Positions 1 through 8,184 of a DNA stretch of 54,777 bases are shown here, piece after piece (the stretch's first letter is position 1; every line of letters starts with the position of its first letter). A program made the position numbers and the translations under genes. Source of the DNA: CAYOXM01 sp964407925. GTDB taxonomy: Bacteria; Patescibacteriota; Patescibacteriia; SG8-24. The notes below the pieces were generated by a model. That model did not search any database and was not told the DNA's origin. It saw nothing but the letters and a program-made list of their open reading frames with translations. The stretch spans positions 1 to 54,777 of the forward strand of contig CAYOXM010000008.1 in assembly GCA_964407925.1 (NCBI GenBank). The letters are read 5' to 3'.

Positions 1-1
1 A

Positions 2-1207
2 ATCCGCGGGCATCGGCGCACCTACGTCGGCGCGCTCCCGGGCCGCGTCATCCAGGGCATCGCGACCGCGAAGACGCGCAATCCCGTGTTCATGCTCGAC
101 GAGATCGACAAGGTCGGCTCCGACGCGTTCCGCGGCGACCCGTCGGCGGCGCTCCTCGAGGCGCTCGATCCCGAACAGAACAACACATTTTCCGACCACT
201 ACCTCGAATTGCCGTTCGACCTCTCGGACGTGATGTTCATCACGACGGCGAACCTGCTCGACACCGTGCCGCCCGCGCTTCGCGACCGCATGGAAGTCAT
301 CGAATTCCCCGGTTACACCGAGGAGGAAAAGCTCCGCATCGCGACCGGCTACCTCGTGCCGAAGGCGCAGAAGGACAACGGCGTCGACGGCAAGCAGTGC
401 ACGTTCGAGGACGACGCGCTCCGCGGCATCATCCGTTCGTACACGCGCGAGGCCGGCGTCCGCAACCTGGAACGCCAGATCGCGTCGGTCTGCCGCAAGG
501 TCGGCCGCGCCGTAGCCGAAGGCAAGAAAGGCGTCCGCCGCATCCGTAAGGAAGACCTTGCGGAATTTCTCGGACCCGCGCGATTCCTCGACGCGGCAAA
601 AGAAGAGCGCGACGAGGTCGGCGCGGCGATGGGCCTCGCGTGGACCGAAGCCGGCGGAGAGACGCTGCAGATCGAGGCGACCAAGATGCCCGGCCGCGGC
701 AACCTGATCCTCACCGGTCACCTCGGCGAAGTGATGCAGGAGTCCGCGCGCGCGGCGTTTTCGTATGCGCGCTCCGTCGCGAAGGGCCTCGGCGTGAAGG
801 ACGCTTTCTACAAGGATTCCGACGTCCACGTGCACGTCCCGTCCGGCGCCATTCCGAAGGACGGCCCGTCGGCCGGCGTCGCGATGGCGACGGCGCTCAT
901 CTCGATGCTCACCGGCCGTCCCGTCCGGCACGCCGTCGCGATGACCGGCGAAGTCACGCTCCGCGGCAAGGCGCTCGAGATCGGCGGCGTGAAGGAGAAA
1001 GTGCTGGCGGCGCATCGTGCCGGCATGACGACCGTCATCCTCCCGGCGGAGAACGAGAAGGATCTCGTCGACGTTCCCGCGGAGGTGCGCAAGGAACTGA
1101 AATTCGTCTTCGCGAAACACATGGATGACGTCCTCGCCGCGGCGCTCGCGCCCAAGGGCGGAAGGGCAAAAGGGGGAAAGGAGAAGAGGGGGAAAGGCCA
1201 TGCGTGA
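2..1207 (+). CDS. lon: Lon protease, C-terminal part (5' end outside window)
   Basis: ATP-dependent serine protease that unfolds and degrades damaged or regulatory proteins in the cytoplasm. The frame is open to the left edge, so the N-terminal domain and Walker A are not seen. Visible parts in order are the AAA+ segment with Walker B (FMLDEIDK), sensor and arginine-finger region (RDRMEVIEFPGY), the helical lid, and the S16 protease domain with catalytic Ser in KDGPSAG (codon at 869) and Lys in GGVKEKVLAA. The tail is Lys/Gly-rich. The stop overlaps the ftsW start by 8 bp, implying translational coupling. Identity is certain. Confidence 0.97.
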   Translation: MRGHRRTYVGALPGRVIQGIATAKTRNPVFMLDEIDKVGSDAFRGDPSAALLEALDPEQNNTFSDHYLELPFDLSDVMFITTANLLDTVPPALRDRMEVIEFPGYTEEEKLRIATGYLVPKAQKDNGVDGKQCTFEDDALRGIIRSYTREAGVRNLERQIASVCRKVGRAVAEGKKGVRRIRKEDLAEFLGPARFLDAAKEERDEVGAAMGLAWTEAGGETLQIEATKMPGRGNLILTGHLGEVMQESARAAFSYARSVAKGLGVKDAFYKDSDVHVHVPSGAIPKDGPSAGVAMATALISMLTGRPVRHAVAMTGEVTLRGKALEIGGVKEKVLAAHRAGMTTVILPAENEKDLVDVPAEVRKELKFVFAKHMDDVLAAALAPKGGRAKGGKEKRGKGHA

Positions 1208-2312
1208 ACGCAAGCCCGACTACGTCTTTCTCGGCATGCTCGGCGCCATCATCGCGCTCGGCTTCGTCATGCTCACCTCGGCGTCCGGTCCGTACGCCTT
1301 CAACAAGTTCCAGGACGGCTGGTGGTTCGTGAAGCACCAGGCGCTCTACGGCCTCCTGCCCGGATCCCTCCTGTTCCTCTTCCTTTCGCGTACCGACTAT
1401 CGTCACTGGCGCAACGTGGCTCCGCGTCTCCTGCATGTCTCGCTCGCGCTGCTCGTGCTCGTCTTCGTGCCCGGACTCGGCGCTGACTGGGGAACCTCGC
1501 ACAGCTGGATCCGCATCGGCGGGTTTTCGATGCAGCCGGCCGAGCTCGTGAAGCTCACGTTCCTCGTGTACCTCGCGGCATGGCTCGAGAACCGCGGCGA
1601 GGACGGCGTCGGCGACGTGCATACGGGCCTGATGCCGTTCCTGATGTCGCTCGGCGCGGTGGCCTTCCTCATCATGCTGCAGCCGGACCTCGGCAGCCTC
1701 CTCGTCATCGGTGCCATCGCCTTCACGGTGTACTTCGTCGCCGGCGCGCGCTGGCATCATCTCGCGGCGATCGCCGCCGCCGCGGCTGCGGGCGTCGCCG
1801 TCCTCATCAAGAGCGCGCCGTATCGCGCGGCGCGGTTCACGACGTTCCTCCGTCCCGAGCTCGATCCGCAGGGCGTCGGCTACCACATCAACCAGGCGTT
1901 CCTCGCCATCGGCTCCGGCGGGTTGTTCGGCCTCGGCCTCGGGCATTCCCGCCAGAAGTTCCTGTACCTTCCCGAAGTGGCGGGTGATTCCATTTTTGCG
2001 ATCCTCGCCGAGGAGCTCGGTTTCGTTTTCGCGCTCGCCGTGCTTGCGCTCATCACGGCGTTCATTTTCCGCGGCATCCGCATCGCGCGCCGCGCGCCCG
2101 ACGCGTTCGGCAAATACCTCGCCGTCGGCATCGTCGGATGGGTGTTTTTCCAGACGCTGTTCAACGTCGGCTCGATGGTCGGCCTGCTTCCCATCACCGG
2201 CCTGCCGATGCCGTTCGTGAGCTACGGCGGCACCGCGCTCATGGTGCTTCTCGCCGCGATGGGCGTGCTTACGAACATTTCGACGCACACGACCGAGACC
2301 GCCCGCAGGTGA
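1200..2312 (+). CDS. ftsW: FtsW/RodA-family peptidoglycan polymerase
   Basis: Membrane SEDS protein of 370 aa that polymerises lipid II. I chose ATG 1200 rather than the upstream in-frame codon 1125, because a strong purine-rich ribosome site (GGGGGAAAGG) precedes it and 1125 lies inside lon. About ten hydrophobic segments are visible, plus SEDS hallmarks: QPDLGS, the GSGGLFGLGLG loop, the AEELGF motif, and PFVSYGGTAL near the C-terminus. The neighbour murG makes the lipid II substrate, which favours FtsW over RodA, but the two cannot be separated firmly by sequence alone. Probably cotranscribed with lon. Confidence 0.9.
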   Translation: MRERKPDYVFLGMLGAIIALGFVMLTSASGPYAFNKFQDGWWFVKHQALYGLLPGSLLFLFLSRTDYRHWRNVAPRLLHVSLALLVLVFVPGLGADWGTSHSWIRIGGFSMQPAELVKLTFLVYLAAWLENRGEDGVGDVHTGLMPFLMSLGAVAFLIMLQPDLGSLLVIGAIAFTVYFVAGARWHHLAAIAAAAAAGVAVLIKSAPYRAARFTTFLRPELDPQGVGYHINQAFLAIGSGGLFGLGLGHSRQKFLYLPEVAGDSIFAILAEELGFVFALAVLALITAFIFRGIRIARRAPDAFGKYLAVGIVGWVFFQTLFNVGSMVGLLPITGLPMPFVSYGGTALMVLLAAMGVLTNISTHTTETARR

Positions 2313-2341
2313 TTGTCGTCCGGGCGTCTTCCTGCTAAAGA
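2313..2341 (+). promoter_or_regulatory. Sigma70-type promoter for murG
   Basis: TTGTCG (2313-2318), 17-nt spacer, TAAAGA (2336-2341) preceded by TGC. It lies in the short gap after ftsW, so murG can be expressed separately. The start codon is 12 nt after the -10, giving at most a 6-nt leader. Confidence 0.55.
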
Positions 2342-2353
2342 AGAGGAACGGCC

Positions 2354-3454
2354 ATGAACGAACAACGCACAATCAGCGCTGTCTTCTGCGGTGGCGGGAC
2401 GCTCGGTCCCGTGACGCCGCTCCTCGCCGTGGCGAAGGAGATCGGCGTCCGCGCGCCGGGCAGCCGTCTCGCCTGGATCGGCACCGCCGACGGTCCCGAG
2501 GAGCGCCTCGTGTCCGCCTCCGGCATCCCGTTCCGTGCGGTGAGCGCGGGGAAACTTCGGAGGTATTTCTCCTGGAGCAATTTCACCGACCCGTTCCGCA
2601 TCGTGCGGGGGTTCTTTCAGTCGCTCGCGCTGCTTCGCCGCCTCCGCGCAGACGTCGTCGTGAGCGCGGGAGGCTTCGTCGCCGTACCCGTGACCTGGGC
2701 CGCCGGGTTCCTGCGGATACCGGTGCACGTGCATCAGCAGGACGTCCTGCCCGGGCTCGCGAACAAGCTCTCGCTCCCGTTCGCCTCGTCGCTTTCGGTC
2801 GCGCTCGAAGGCTCGGTCGCCGATTTCGCCGGCCGCAATCCGGTATGGACGGGCAACCCCGTCCGGCCCGAAATCCTTGCCGGTTCGCGCGACGAAGCCG
2901 CGCGGATATTCGGGCTCGATGCCTCGGTCCCCACGCTGCTCGTGCTCGGCGGCGGTACTGGCGCTGCGGGGCTGAACGCGCTGACGCACGGCGCGCTCCC
3001 GGCGCTCGCCGCGGCCGCCAACGTCATTCACGTCGTCGGCAAGGGAAAGGGCGACGATCGCAAGGGCGCGCCTGCGCGTTACCGTCAGTACGAATTGCTC
3101 GTCGCGGAAATGCCGCACGCGTTCGCCGCGGCCGACCTCGTCGTTACGCGCGCCGGCATGGGCGTGCTGACCGAACTCGCGTCGCTCGGCAAACCCGCAG
3201 TCATCGTGCCGATGCCCGCGTCGCATCAGGCGGCCAATGCCCGCGCCTTCGCGGACGCCGGCGCCGGCATGCTCCTCGACGAGCGCACGACGACTCCGGA
3301 ACGGTTCGCGGGGACGGTCCTCGGCCTGTTGCGGGATACGGATCGGCGGAACGCGATGGCCGCTGCCGCCCGTCGCATGAACCGGCCGGATGCCGCGGCC
3401 AAGGTCGCCGACCTCGTTCTCGCCGCGGCGCGGAAGCGTGGCGGGCACCATTGA
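2354..3454 (+). CDS. murG: UDP-GlcNAc:lipid I N-acetylglucosaminyltransferase
   Basis: GT28 enzyme of 366 aa that adds GlcNAc to lipid I on the inner membrane face to give lipid II. Visible are the N-terminal Gly-rich loop (GGGTLGPVTP), the lipid-I side motif HQQDVLPGLANK, the domain linker WTGNPVR, and the UDP-GlcNAc site with LVVTRAGMGVLTELASLGKP. The usual GGTGGH loop is altered: the conserved His is absent, a variant I associate with CPR MurG (from memory). Sits downstream of ftsW. GAGGAA precedes the ATG. Confidence 0.92.
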   Translation: MNEQRTISAVFCGGGTLGPVTPLLAVAKEIGVRAPGSRLAWIGTADGPEERLVSASGIPFRAVSAGKLRRYFSWSNFTDPFRIVRGFFQSLALLRRLRADVVVSAGGFVAVPVTWAAGFLRIPVHVHQQDVLPGLANKLSLPFASSLSVALEGSVADFAGRNPVWTGNPVRPEILAGSRDEAARIFGLDASVPTLLVLGGGTGAAGLNALTHGALPALAAAANVIHVVGKGKGDDRKGAPARYRQYELLVAEMPHAFAAADLVVTRAGMGVLTELASLGKPAVIVPMPASHQAANARAFADAGAGMLLDERTTTPERFAGTVLGLLRDTDRRNAMAAAARRMNRPDAAAKVADLVLAAARKRGGHH

Positions 3455-3479
3455 CAAGGAGGCGATCTTCTGCTAAGTT
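3451..3479 (+). promoter_or_regulatory. Sigma70-type promoter overlapping the murG stop
   Basis: TTGACA (3451-3456), 17-nt spacer, TAAGTT (3474-3479) with TGC before the -10. The murG TGA stop (3452-3454) lies inside the -35 hexamer. Drives the 94-aa gene at 3532. Confidence 0.7.
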
Positions 3480-3531
3480 CAGCCGTTCCTGGCTATGCCG
3501 TCCGGCAAGCCGAGAAGGCAGGGTAGATCCT

Positions 3532-3816
3532 ATGGAACAAGCGAACCAAGCAGCGGCAACGTCGCCCTTGCGACCGGAAACGGAGAAGAGACTCCGCGTC
3601 CTCGCGTACCATCCGCGGCACGCGTCCGATCCGGACGCCGTCCTCCGCCTTGCGCGCGAGACGCTCGGACGGCCCGACCTCACGCACCGCACGCTCACTG
3701 CCGTCTGCGAAGGCGACGCGCTCCGGCTCATCGCCGCAATCGAAGCCGCGTTTCCCGACAAGCGTTCAGCCGCCGCCGCAAAAGTGAAACGAGAACTGCT
3801 GAACCGCCCCGATTGA
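3532..3816 (+). CDS. Small hypothetical protein, 94 aa
   Basis: I do not recognise a family. The start is ATG 3532, downstream of a good promoter at 3451-3479; the longer in-frame extension overlaps murG and is a shadow. The protein is soluble and mostly helical, with an Arg/Asp-rich middle (ARETLGRPDLTHRTL) and a Lys-rich C-terminal helix. It has no Cys cluster, membrane segment or signal peptide. The terminator stem at 3802 overlaps its last codons. It is a single-gene unit between murG and the GGDEF gene. Reality as a gene is supported by its own promoter and terminator. Confidence 0.65.
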   Translation: MEQANQAAATSPLRPETEKRLRVLAYHPRHASDPDAVLRLARETLGRPDLTHRTLTAVCEGDALRLIAAIEAAFPDKRSAAAAKVKRELLNRPD

Positions 3817-3832
3817 GGCGGTTTTTGTTTTT
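3802..3832 (+). terminator. Rho-independent terminator
   Basis: Stem AACCGCC / GGCGGTT (3802-3808 with 3817-3823), then a T-rich run. The stem begins inside the upstream coding sequence. Confidence 0.85.
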
Positions 3833-3840
3833 CGGCGGTT

Positions 3841-3869
3841 TTGACGAAATTTCCTCGGACGGCGATACT
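3841..3869 (+). promoter_or_regulatory. Promoter predicted to give a leaderless mRNA
   Basis: TTGACG (3841-3846), 17-nt spacer, GATACT (3864-3869). Only 9 nt separate the -10 from ATG 3879, so transcription should start within about 3 nt of the start codon. Confidence 0.6.
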
Positions 3870-3878
3870 GTACCGCGT

Positions 3879-6224
3879 ATGTCCGCAGAAATTTTTCCGA
3901 AAAAAGAGGCATCTGAAGAAAGCGTTCCGCCGAGCGGCGAACGGGAACGGAAGTCCGAACCCGGCCGCAGGGGCGACTTCGGCGTATCGGCCGCGGAACA
4001 GCTCGACGCGCTCGAGGACGCGCTCCAGGCGCTCCGCGAGGCGGGCGACGAGACGCCCGAGAAGCGCAAGGCGATCGCCATCGCCGAGAAGAAACGGGAC
4101 TTGTTCCTGAACGAGCATGACAACGCCGGCGCGTTCAAGTTCAAGAAGTTCGGCCGCGAGGCGGTCGGTTTTTTCGAGGGCTCGCCCGACAGGCCGAAGG
4201 TCGTCGAAACGGACGGGGAGACCGGCAGGCTGGAACTCGCCGAGGGCGAGAAGAACCGGCGGATGATGTTCGTGAACATGGGCGAACTCGACCGCATCAA
4301 CAAGGAGGGCGGCGGGCACGCCGCGGGAGACGACGCGCTCAAGGAAACCGTCCGTACGATCGAGCGCGTGGTGCGTGAGAAACTGGCGGACAAGAAGGGC
4401 AAGCAGGCCGCCTACAGCATGCTGCGCTACCGAGGCAACGAGTTCATGGTCAGCTTCGAGGACATTTCCGAGGATGAACTCAAGGGGGTAATCGCCGCAG
4501 TCGAGGCGGAACGGCCGTCCGCCGAGGGCGTGGCGGAAGGCGCGCCGCTCGTCGCGCAGGGCCTCGAGCTCCAAGAGGCCCTCGACGTGGTGAACGAGAT
4601 TCAGGCTGCGTTGCCGCCCGAGCATCGCATCGACCTCGCGGACCCCGCGACCGCGGCGCGCGAGATGATTTCGGTGATGAACAAGCGGGCCGACTACCGG
4701 CTTGATCTGAAGAAATTCCGTTCGCGAGTCGACCGCGTGCAGCAGAAACTCGCCGCCGAGGGTCCGGACAAGACCCGCGCCTTCTTCGACAATTACATGA
4801 AGAAGATGTTTCAGGGGACCGGCCTCGAGGACCTGTCAAAGCTGGAAAACCTGACGAAGGACGAGGCTGACCGCATGGCGCGCGAGCATGCCGGCAAGGG
4901 GCTCGGCGCGGCGACGGACGAGGAAAAGGCGCAGAGGGCCATCATAGAGGCGCGCGTCAACGAAATCACGAAACGGGCGCCGGAAAAGGCGGAAGGCGTG
5001 ATTGAGGAGGCGTTGCGGGGCGGCCTGAACAAGGAAGTAAAACTCGCGACGGTGCCGAAGCGCACGCGGGGTCAGGGCGAAATCGACAAGATGGACGAGC
5101 GCGTGCGGACGGCGGAAAAACTCGGCGACGCGCAGGACATGGAACTGGCGCGGCTCGACAGGCAGATCGAGTCGGCGCGGCGCGACGGCGGTACCGGACT
5201 CCTCGAACGCGCGGTGCATTATGAAAATCTTGAGCAGGCCTTCAAGGAAGGGAAGGAGGTCCAGATGGTGTTCGTCGACATGGGCTTCTTGCGCTACTTC
5301 GACAACAAGGGCGGCGCGGACGTCGGTAACGACGCGCTCAAGGTCGCTGCCGACCTCATGGAAGCGGCGATCGAGAAGTCGGGCGTGAACGGCAAGGCGT
5401 TTCGTTACGGCGGCGACGAATTCACCGTGCAGGTCGAGGGCGGCGCCGACGAAGTGGCGAAGTTCCAGCAGAAGCTCGCGGAACTCCGCGCGGAAGCGGG
5501 CGCGATTCCCGCGGGAAAGCGCGGTACCGAGGACGGCTATTACCCGACCGAACTCGTCTTTAATTACGGCGGTTCGGACATGGAAACCGCCGAGGCGGTG
5601 TTCGCCGACCTCAAGGCCGCGGGCAAGTACGGCGAGGCCGACCTCGCGAATCCCGACTGGGTCGCGAACAAGAAGGCGGAAATCATGACGATGATCGCGG
5701 ACAAGTCGATCGAGAAGGAAAAGGCGGTCGGCCGTTTCAAGATGCTGGTCGATGCCAAGAACGACCCGGCGTATGACGCCGATCCTTCGCGGAAGATTCA
5801 GGTCGATAATCTCGTCGCGTTCTCAAACAAGGCGTTGTTCGCGGAATTGGGCGGCGGCCGTGAACTCGAGGAGGTCGCGGCCGAACAGAAGGCGGCATTG
5901 GCGGTAGCGGCGAAGATGCCCGACGAGGCCGAGCGCGCGAAGGCGGTCGCCGCCGCGATGGAACGGTCGCGGCAACGCATCGAGGCATTCGTCGCCGGAT
6001 GCATCGAAAGGACGCGCGAACAGGAAGACCGGAAGGCGGACCTCGTGTCGGAACTCATCGAGCTGCATGAGACCATCCGTGACCTCGAAGATTCGCTCGC
6101 GGAGGCACGGCAGGAAACCGAGGAGGAGAAACGAAACCTGCTGAAGATGGCGGAGGAACTCAAGAAAGTCCGCGAAGAACGGCAACAACTGCTCGAGGTT
6201 CGCAAGACGCTCTCGTCGGAATAA
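3879..6224 (+). CDS. Soluble protein with tandem GGDEF-like domains and C-terminal coiled coil
   Basis: 781 aa, no signal peptide or membrane segment. Two GGDEF-type modules are visible. The first (about 129-215) is degenerate: MMFVNMGELD stands where the metal-binding Asp would be and RYRGNEF (183-189) replaces the signature. The second (about 463-560) looks intact, with VFVDMGFL, a GxxxGNDAL stretch and RYGGDEF at 509-515. Known GGDEF enzymes make cyclic di-GMP from two GTP. Between the modules is a charged helical region; the last about 65 residues form a coiled coil. No classical RxxD inhibitory site was seen before the second signature. Start ATG 3879 follows from the promoter. Cyclase activity is inferred, not shown. 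Confidence 0.8.
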   Translation: MSAEIFPKKEASEESVPPSGERERKSEPGRRGDFGVSAAEQLDALEDALQALREAGDETPEKRKAIAIAEKKRDLFLNEHDNAGAFKFKKFGREAVGFFEGSPDRPKVVETDGETGRLELAEGEKNRRMMFVNMGELDRINKEGGGHAAGDDALKETVRTIERVVREKLADKKGKQAAYSMLRYRGNEFMVSFEDISEDELKGVIAAVEAERPSAEGVAEGAPLVAQGLELQEALDVVNEIQAALPPEHRIDLADPATAAREMISVMNKRADYRLDLKKFRSRVDRVQQKLAAEGPDKTRAFFDNYMKKMFQGTGLEDLSKLENLTKDEADRMAREHAGKGLGAATDEEKAQRAIIEARVNEITKRAPEKAEGVIEEALRGGLNKEVKLATVPKRTRGQGEIDKMDERVRTAEKLGDAQDMELARLDRQIESARRDGGTGLLERAVHYENLEQAFKEGKEVQMVFVDMGFLRYFDNKGGADVGNDALKVAADLMEAAIEKSGVNGKAFRYGGDEFTVQVEGGADEVAKFQQKLAELRAEAGAIPAGKRGTEDGYYPTELVFNYGGSDMETAEAVFADLKAAGKYGEADLANPDWVANKKAEIMTMIADKSIEKEKAVGRFKMLVDAKNDPAYDADPSRKIQVDNLVAFSNKALFAELGGGRELEEVAAEQKAALAVAAKMPDEAERAKAVAAAMERSRQRIEAFVAGCIERTREQEDRKADLVSELIELHETIRDLEDSLAEARQETEEEKRNLLKMAEELKKVREERQQLLEVRKTLSSE

Positions 6225-6241
6225 GGCCGAAAACGGCTGAA

Positions 6242-6273
6242 AACGCTCCCTCGGGTTGACAGGGGGCGTTTTT
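6242..6273 (+). terminator. Rho-independent terminator with a -35 box in its loop
   Basis: Stem AACGCTCCCT (6242-6251) with AGGGGGCGTT (6261-6270), one G-T pair, then T residues. The loop carries most of a perfect TTGACA that belongs to the next promoter. Confidence 0.8.
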
Positions 6274-6284
6274 AGTGCTAAGGT
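6256..6284 (+). promoter_or_regulatory. Promoter embedded in the upstream terminator
   Basis: TTGACA (6256-6261), 17-nt spacer, TAAGGT (6279-6284) with TGC before the -10. The spacer contains the right arm and T-run of the terminator. Predicted leader to ATG 6353 is about 60 nt. Confidence 0.7.
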
Positions 6285-6352
6285 TGGCCTCAACCTGAAT
6301 CGGGTTCACCGACAACCATCGGAACCCGTGAGGGGCCGGAGAGGAGAAATCC

Positions 6353-6763
6353 ATGTGCGCGATGCCCGCGATCGATTTGTCGGGGGCGTCGCTGCCTCCG
6401 GAAACGTACCTTCACGCAGTCGAACGGCGCTTTCCCGCACTCGGTCCCGTCGTGGACGCGGTGCGTGGCAACTGGCGGCTTATGGCGGTCATCGCCGACG
6501 TCGTCATGCACCTGCCGCACTTTCCCGTGACGGACCGCGCGGCAGCGGCCGCCGCGCTCGAGGAAAACAGCCGCGAGGTCATCGAGACCGAGCTCGGCTG
6601 GCTGGCCCGAGAGATGGGATGGCTCCGTTCCGAGTTCGAGTCCGCCGTCTTCCGTCGGTTGCCCGGCGCGGGACGGCGCGAGGAGCGCGACGAGGCCAGG
6701 TTCTACCTTGCCGTCATCGCCAGGCTCTTCCGCCTCGAGCGCGCGGACGCCTGCCTCGCGTGA
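6353..6763 (+). CDS. Hypothetical protein, 136 aa
   Basis: Family not recognised. ATG 6353 has a good ribosome site (GAGAGGAGA). The sequence is compact and helical, with Trp-containing amphipathic segments (GNWRLMAVIADVVMHLPHF; ELGWLAREMGWL) and an Ala/Glu-rich centre. There is one Cys near each end and no metal motif, signal peptide or membrane segment. It is a monocistronic unit between a strong promoter and a UUCG-capped terminator. The gene is probably real; nothing in the context suggests a function. Confidence 0.6.
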   Translation: MCAMPAIDLSGASLPPETYLHAVERRFPALGPVVDAVRGNWRLMAVIADVVMHLPHFPVTDRAAAAAALEENSREVIETELGWLAREMGWLRSEFESAVFRRLPGAGRREERDEARFYLAVIARLFRLERADACLA

Positions 6764-6768
6764 CCAAA

Positions 6769-6801
6769 AGGGCCCGTACTTCGGTACGGGCCTTCTTTTT
6801 T
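6769..6801. terminator. Bidirectional terminator with UUCG tetraloop
   Basis: GGCCCGTAC (6771-6779), loop TTCG, GTACGGGCC (6784-6792), then T-run on the plus strand and a short T-run on the minus strand. It serves the convergent genes ending at 6763 and 6800. Confidence 0.9.
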
Positions 6802-7849
6802 ATTCTTTCTCCCACGGTCGCTTGCGCTTCCTCTTGAGCGCCGCCGGGTCGCCCGTGTCCCGCAGCAGTCCTTCGATGACGCGCTTCACGGCATCGGGCC
6901 CCGCTTGGCCGCCGCCCTTCAGGCCCGGCCTCGTCTTGACGATCTCGAGTCGCAGTTCTTCCGCCGTCGCGTCCGTCAGGAGGTCGCGCCACGCCTGCCG
7001 CTCCTCCGGGCTGCCGCCGCGCTCGACGAGGTCTTTCACGCCTTTCTGCAGCGCGACGTTCAGTTCGTGGACGTTTTCGTCGTACGCGTTTTCGGGAATC
7101 ATGTCCTCGACGAGCTCGCGCACGAATTCCCTTCGCGCGTGCTGGGACTCGTCGATGCCGTGACCGAGCGTCTGCCCTCGCGTCTGCCGGTATCGTTCGA
7201 GCACGTAGTCGTTGTTCGCGAGGAACTCGACCGCTTTCGCGACGCGCTCCTTCCTTTCGCGTTCGATTCCCGCGCCCGGCGCCTCCGGCGCGCGCAGTTT
7301 CGCGAGCGAGGGCTTTTGCGAAAGGGGGACGCCCGAGAGCGCCTCGAGGTCTTTCGCGATGAGGCGTTTCAGGTCGGCAAACGCGGTCGCGCCGGCGAAC
7401 TTGATCTGACGCCGCTCGTCGAGGGCCCGCGCGCGCTTTTCGGCGAGGTGGTCCGCGGCGACGTCGGCAAGCGTCTTGATGGGACTGGCCGGATCGTTCA
7501 GTTCCGCGCGGTATTCCTTCGCCATCGCTTTGCCCGCCTTGGCGAGCGCCTCGCCGACGCCGTTCGGGTCCTCCATCTCCATGAGGCGGATCAGTTCCGA
7601 GACGGTTTCTTCGGCCTTCGCGAGGCATTCCTTGGGGTCGAACGGCTGCCCCATGAGTTCGGCGCGCGTCGCGCATGCCGCCCATTCGTCGAACTTCGAA
7701 GCGGCACGAGCCTCCAGGTCGCGGACGAGTTCGCGCTTCGCCTCGCCGTGGACCATCGCCGTCGGCGGGACCCTTTCTTTCGACGGCTCCGCAGGCTCCC
7801 GCGGTTCGGGGGAGGGCATGCCCTCGCCGGTTTTTCGTTCGATACCCAT
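6800..7849 (-). CDS. Hypothetical helical cytosolic protein, 349 aa
   Basis: Family not recognised. Start is ATG 7849: the longer in-frame TTG at 7900 is the -35 box of its own promoter and would not be transcribed. Composition is highly charged (Glu, Lys, Arg, Ala), predicted almost all helix, with a Pro/Glu-rich N-terminus, no signal peptide or membrane segment, one conspicuous Cys-containing patch (WAACATRAEL) and a basic tail (KRKRKRPWEK). It faces the small acidic gene at 7947 across overlapping promoters. Similar charged helical proteins of unknown role are frequent in CPR genomes (general knowledge). Confidence 0.6.
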   Translation of the reverse strand: MGIERKTGEGMPSPEPREPAEPSKERVPPTAMVHGEAKRELVRDLEARAASKFDEWAACATRAELMGQPFDPKECLAKAEETVSELIRLMEMEDPNGVGEALAKAGKAMAKEYRAELNDPASPIKTLADVAADHLAEKRARALDERRQIKFAGATAFADLKRLIAKDLEALSGVPLSQKPSLAKLRAPEAPGAGIERERKERVAKAVEFLANNDYVLERYRQTRGQTLGHGIDESQHARREFVRELVEDMIPENAYDENVHELNVALQKGVKDLVERGGSPEERQAWRDLLTDATAEELRLEIVKTRPGLKGGGQAGPDAVKRVIEGLLRDTGDPAALKRKRKRPWEKE

Positions 7850-7871
7850 GGAGCGAGATTGATGTATGCTT

Positions 7872-7900
7872 ATTTTAGCGGAAAAAACGGTTTTTGTCAA
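7872..7900 (-). promoter_or_regulatory. Consensus sigma70 promoter, minus strand
   Basis: On the minus strand TTGACA (7895-7900), 17-nt spacer, TAAAAT (7872-7877). Nearly perfect. It fixes the start of the downstream gene at 7849. Confidence 0.85.
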
Positions 7901-7922
7901 CGAGGAATCGCTGTGTTATCAT
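7894..7922 (+). promoter_or_regulatory. Divergent promoter overlapping the minus-strand one
   Basis: TTGTCA (7894-7899), 17-nt spacer, TATCAT (7917-7922). Its -35 shares five positions with the -35 of the minus promoter, so polymerase can probably use only one at a time. Confidence 0.65.
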
Positions 7923-7946
7923 CCCGCGTGAACGGTAATTTTTTTT

Positions 7947-8171
7947 ATGGAAAACATCACGCTCAATCTCGAGGAGGTATACGAGGAAATCAAGGAACGC
8001 GCGTTCGGCGAAGGCGCGTTTTCGCGCGAACAGTGGCGCGACATCGTCGACGAGATACTCGATGCCAAACGGGATTTCGGCGAGACGCATGACGACGTCG
8101 ATTGGGAAGAGATGCGCGAGGCGCTCGTCGCCAGATACGACGAGTTCGCCGAGGAAGTGCCGGAGATGTAG
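7947..8171 (+). CDS. Small acidic hypothetical protein, 74 aa
   Basis: Strongly acidic (about a third Asp/Glu), helical, no Cys, no membrane segment. Motifs are NLEEVYEEIKERAF and DWEEMREALVARYDEF. ATG 7947 follows an A/T-rich leader with no Shine-Dalgarno sequence; the -10 of its promoter ends 24 nt upstream. I do not recognise the family. The divergent overlapping promoter arrangement with the 349-aa gene suggests opposed expression. Confidence 0.6.
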   Translation: MENITLNLEEVYEEIKERAFGEGAFSREQWRDIVDEILDAKRDFGETHDDVDWEEMREALVARYDEFAEEVPEM

Positions 8172-8184
8172 CGAAAAAGGTCAG

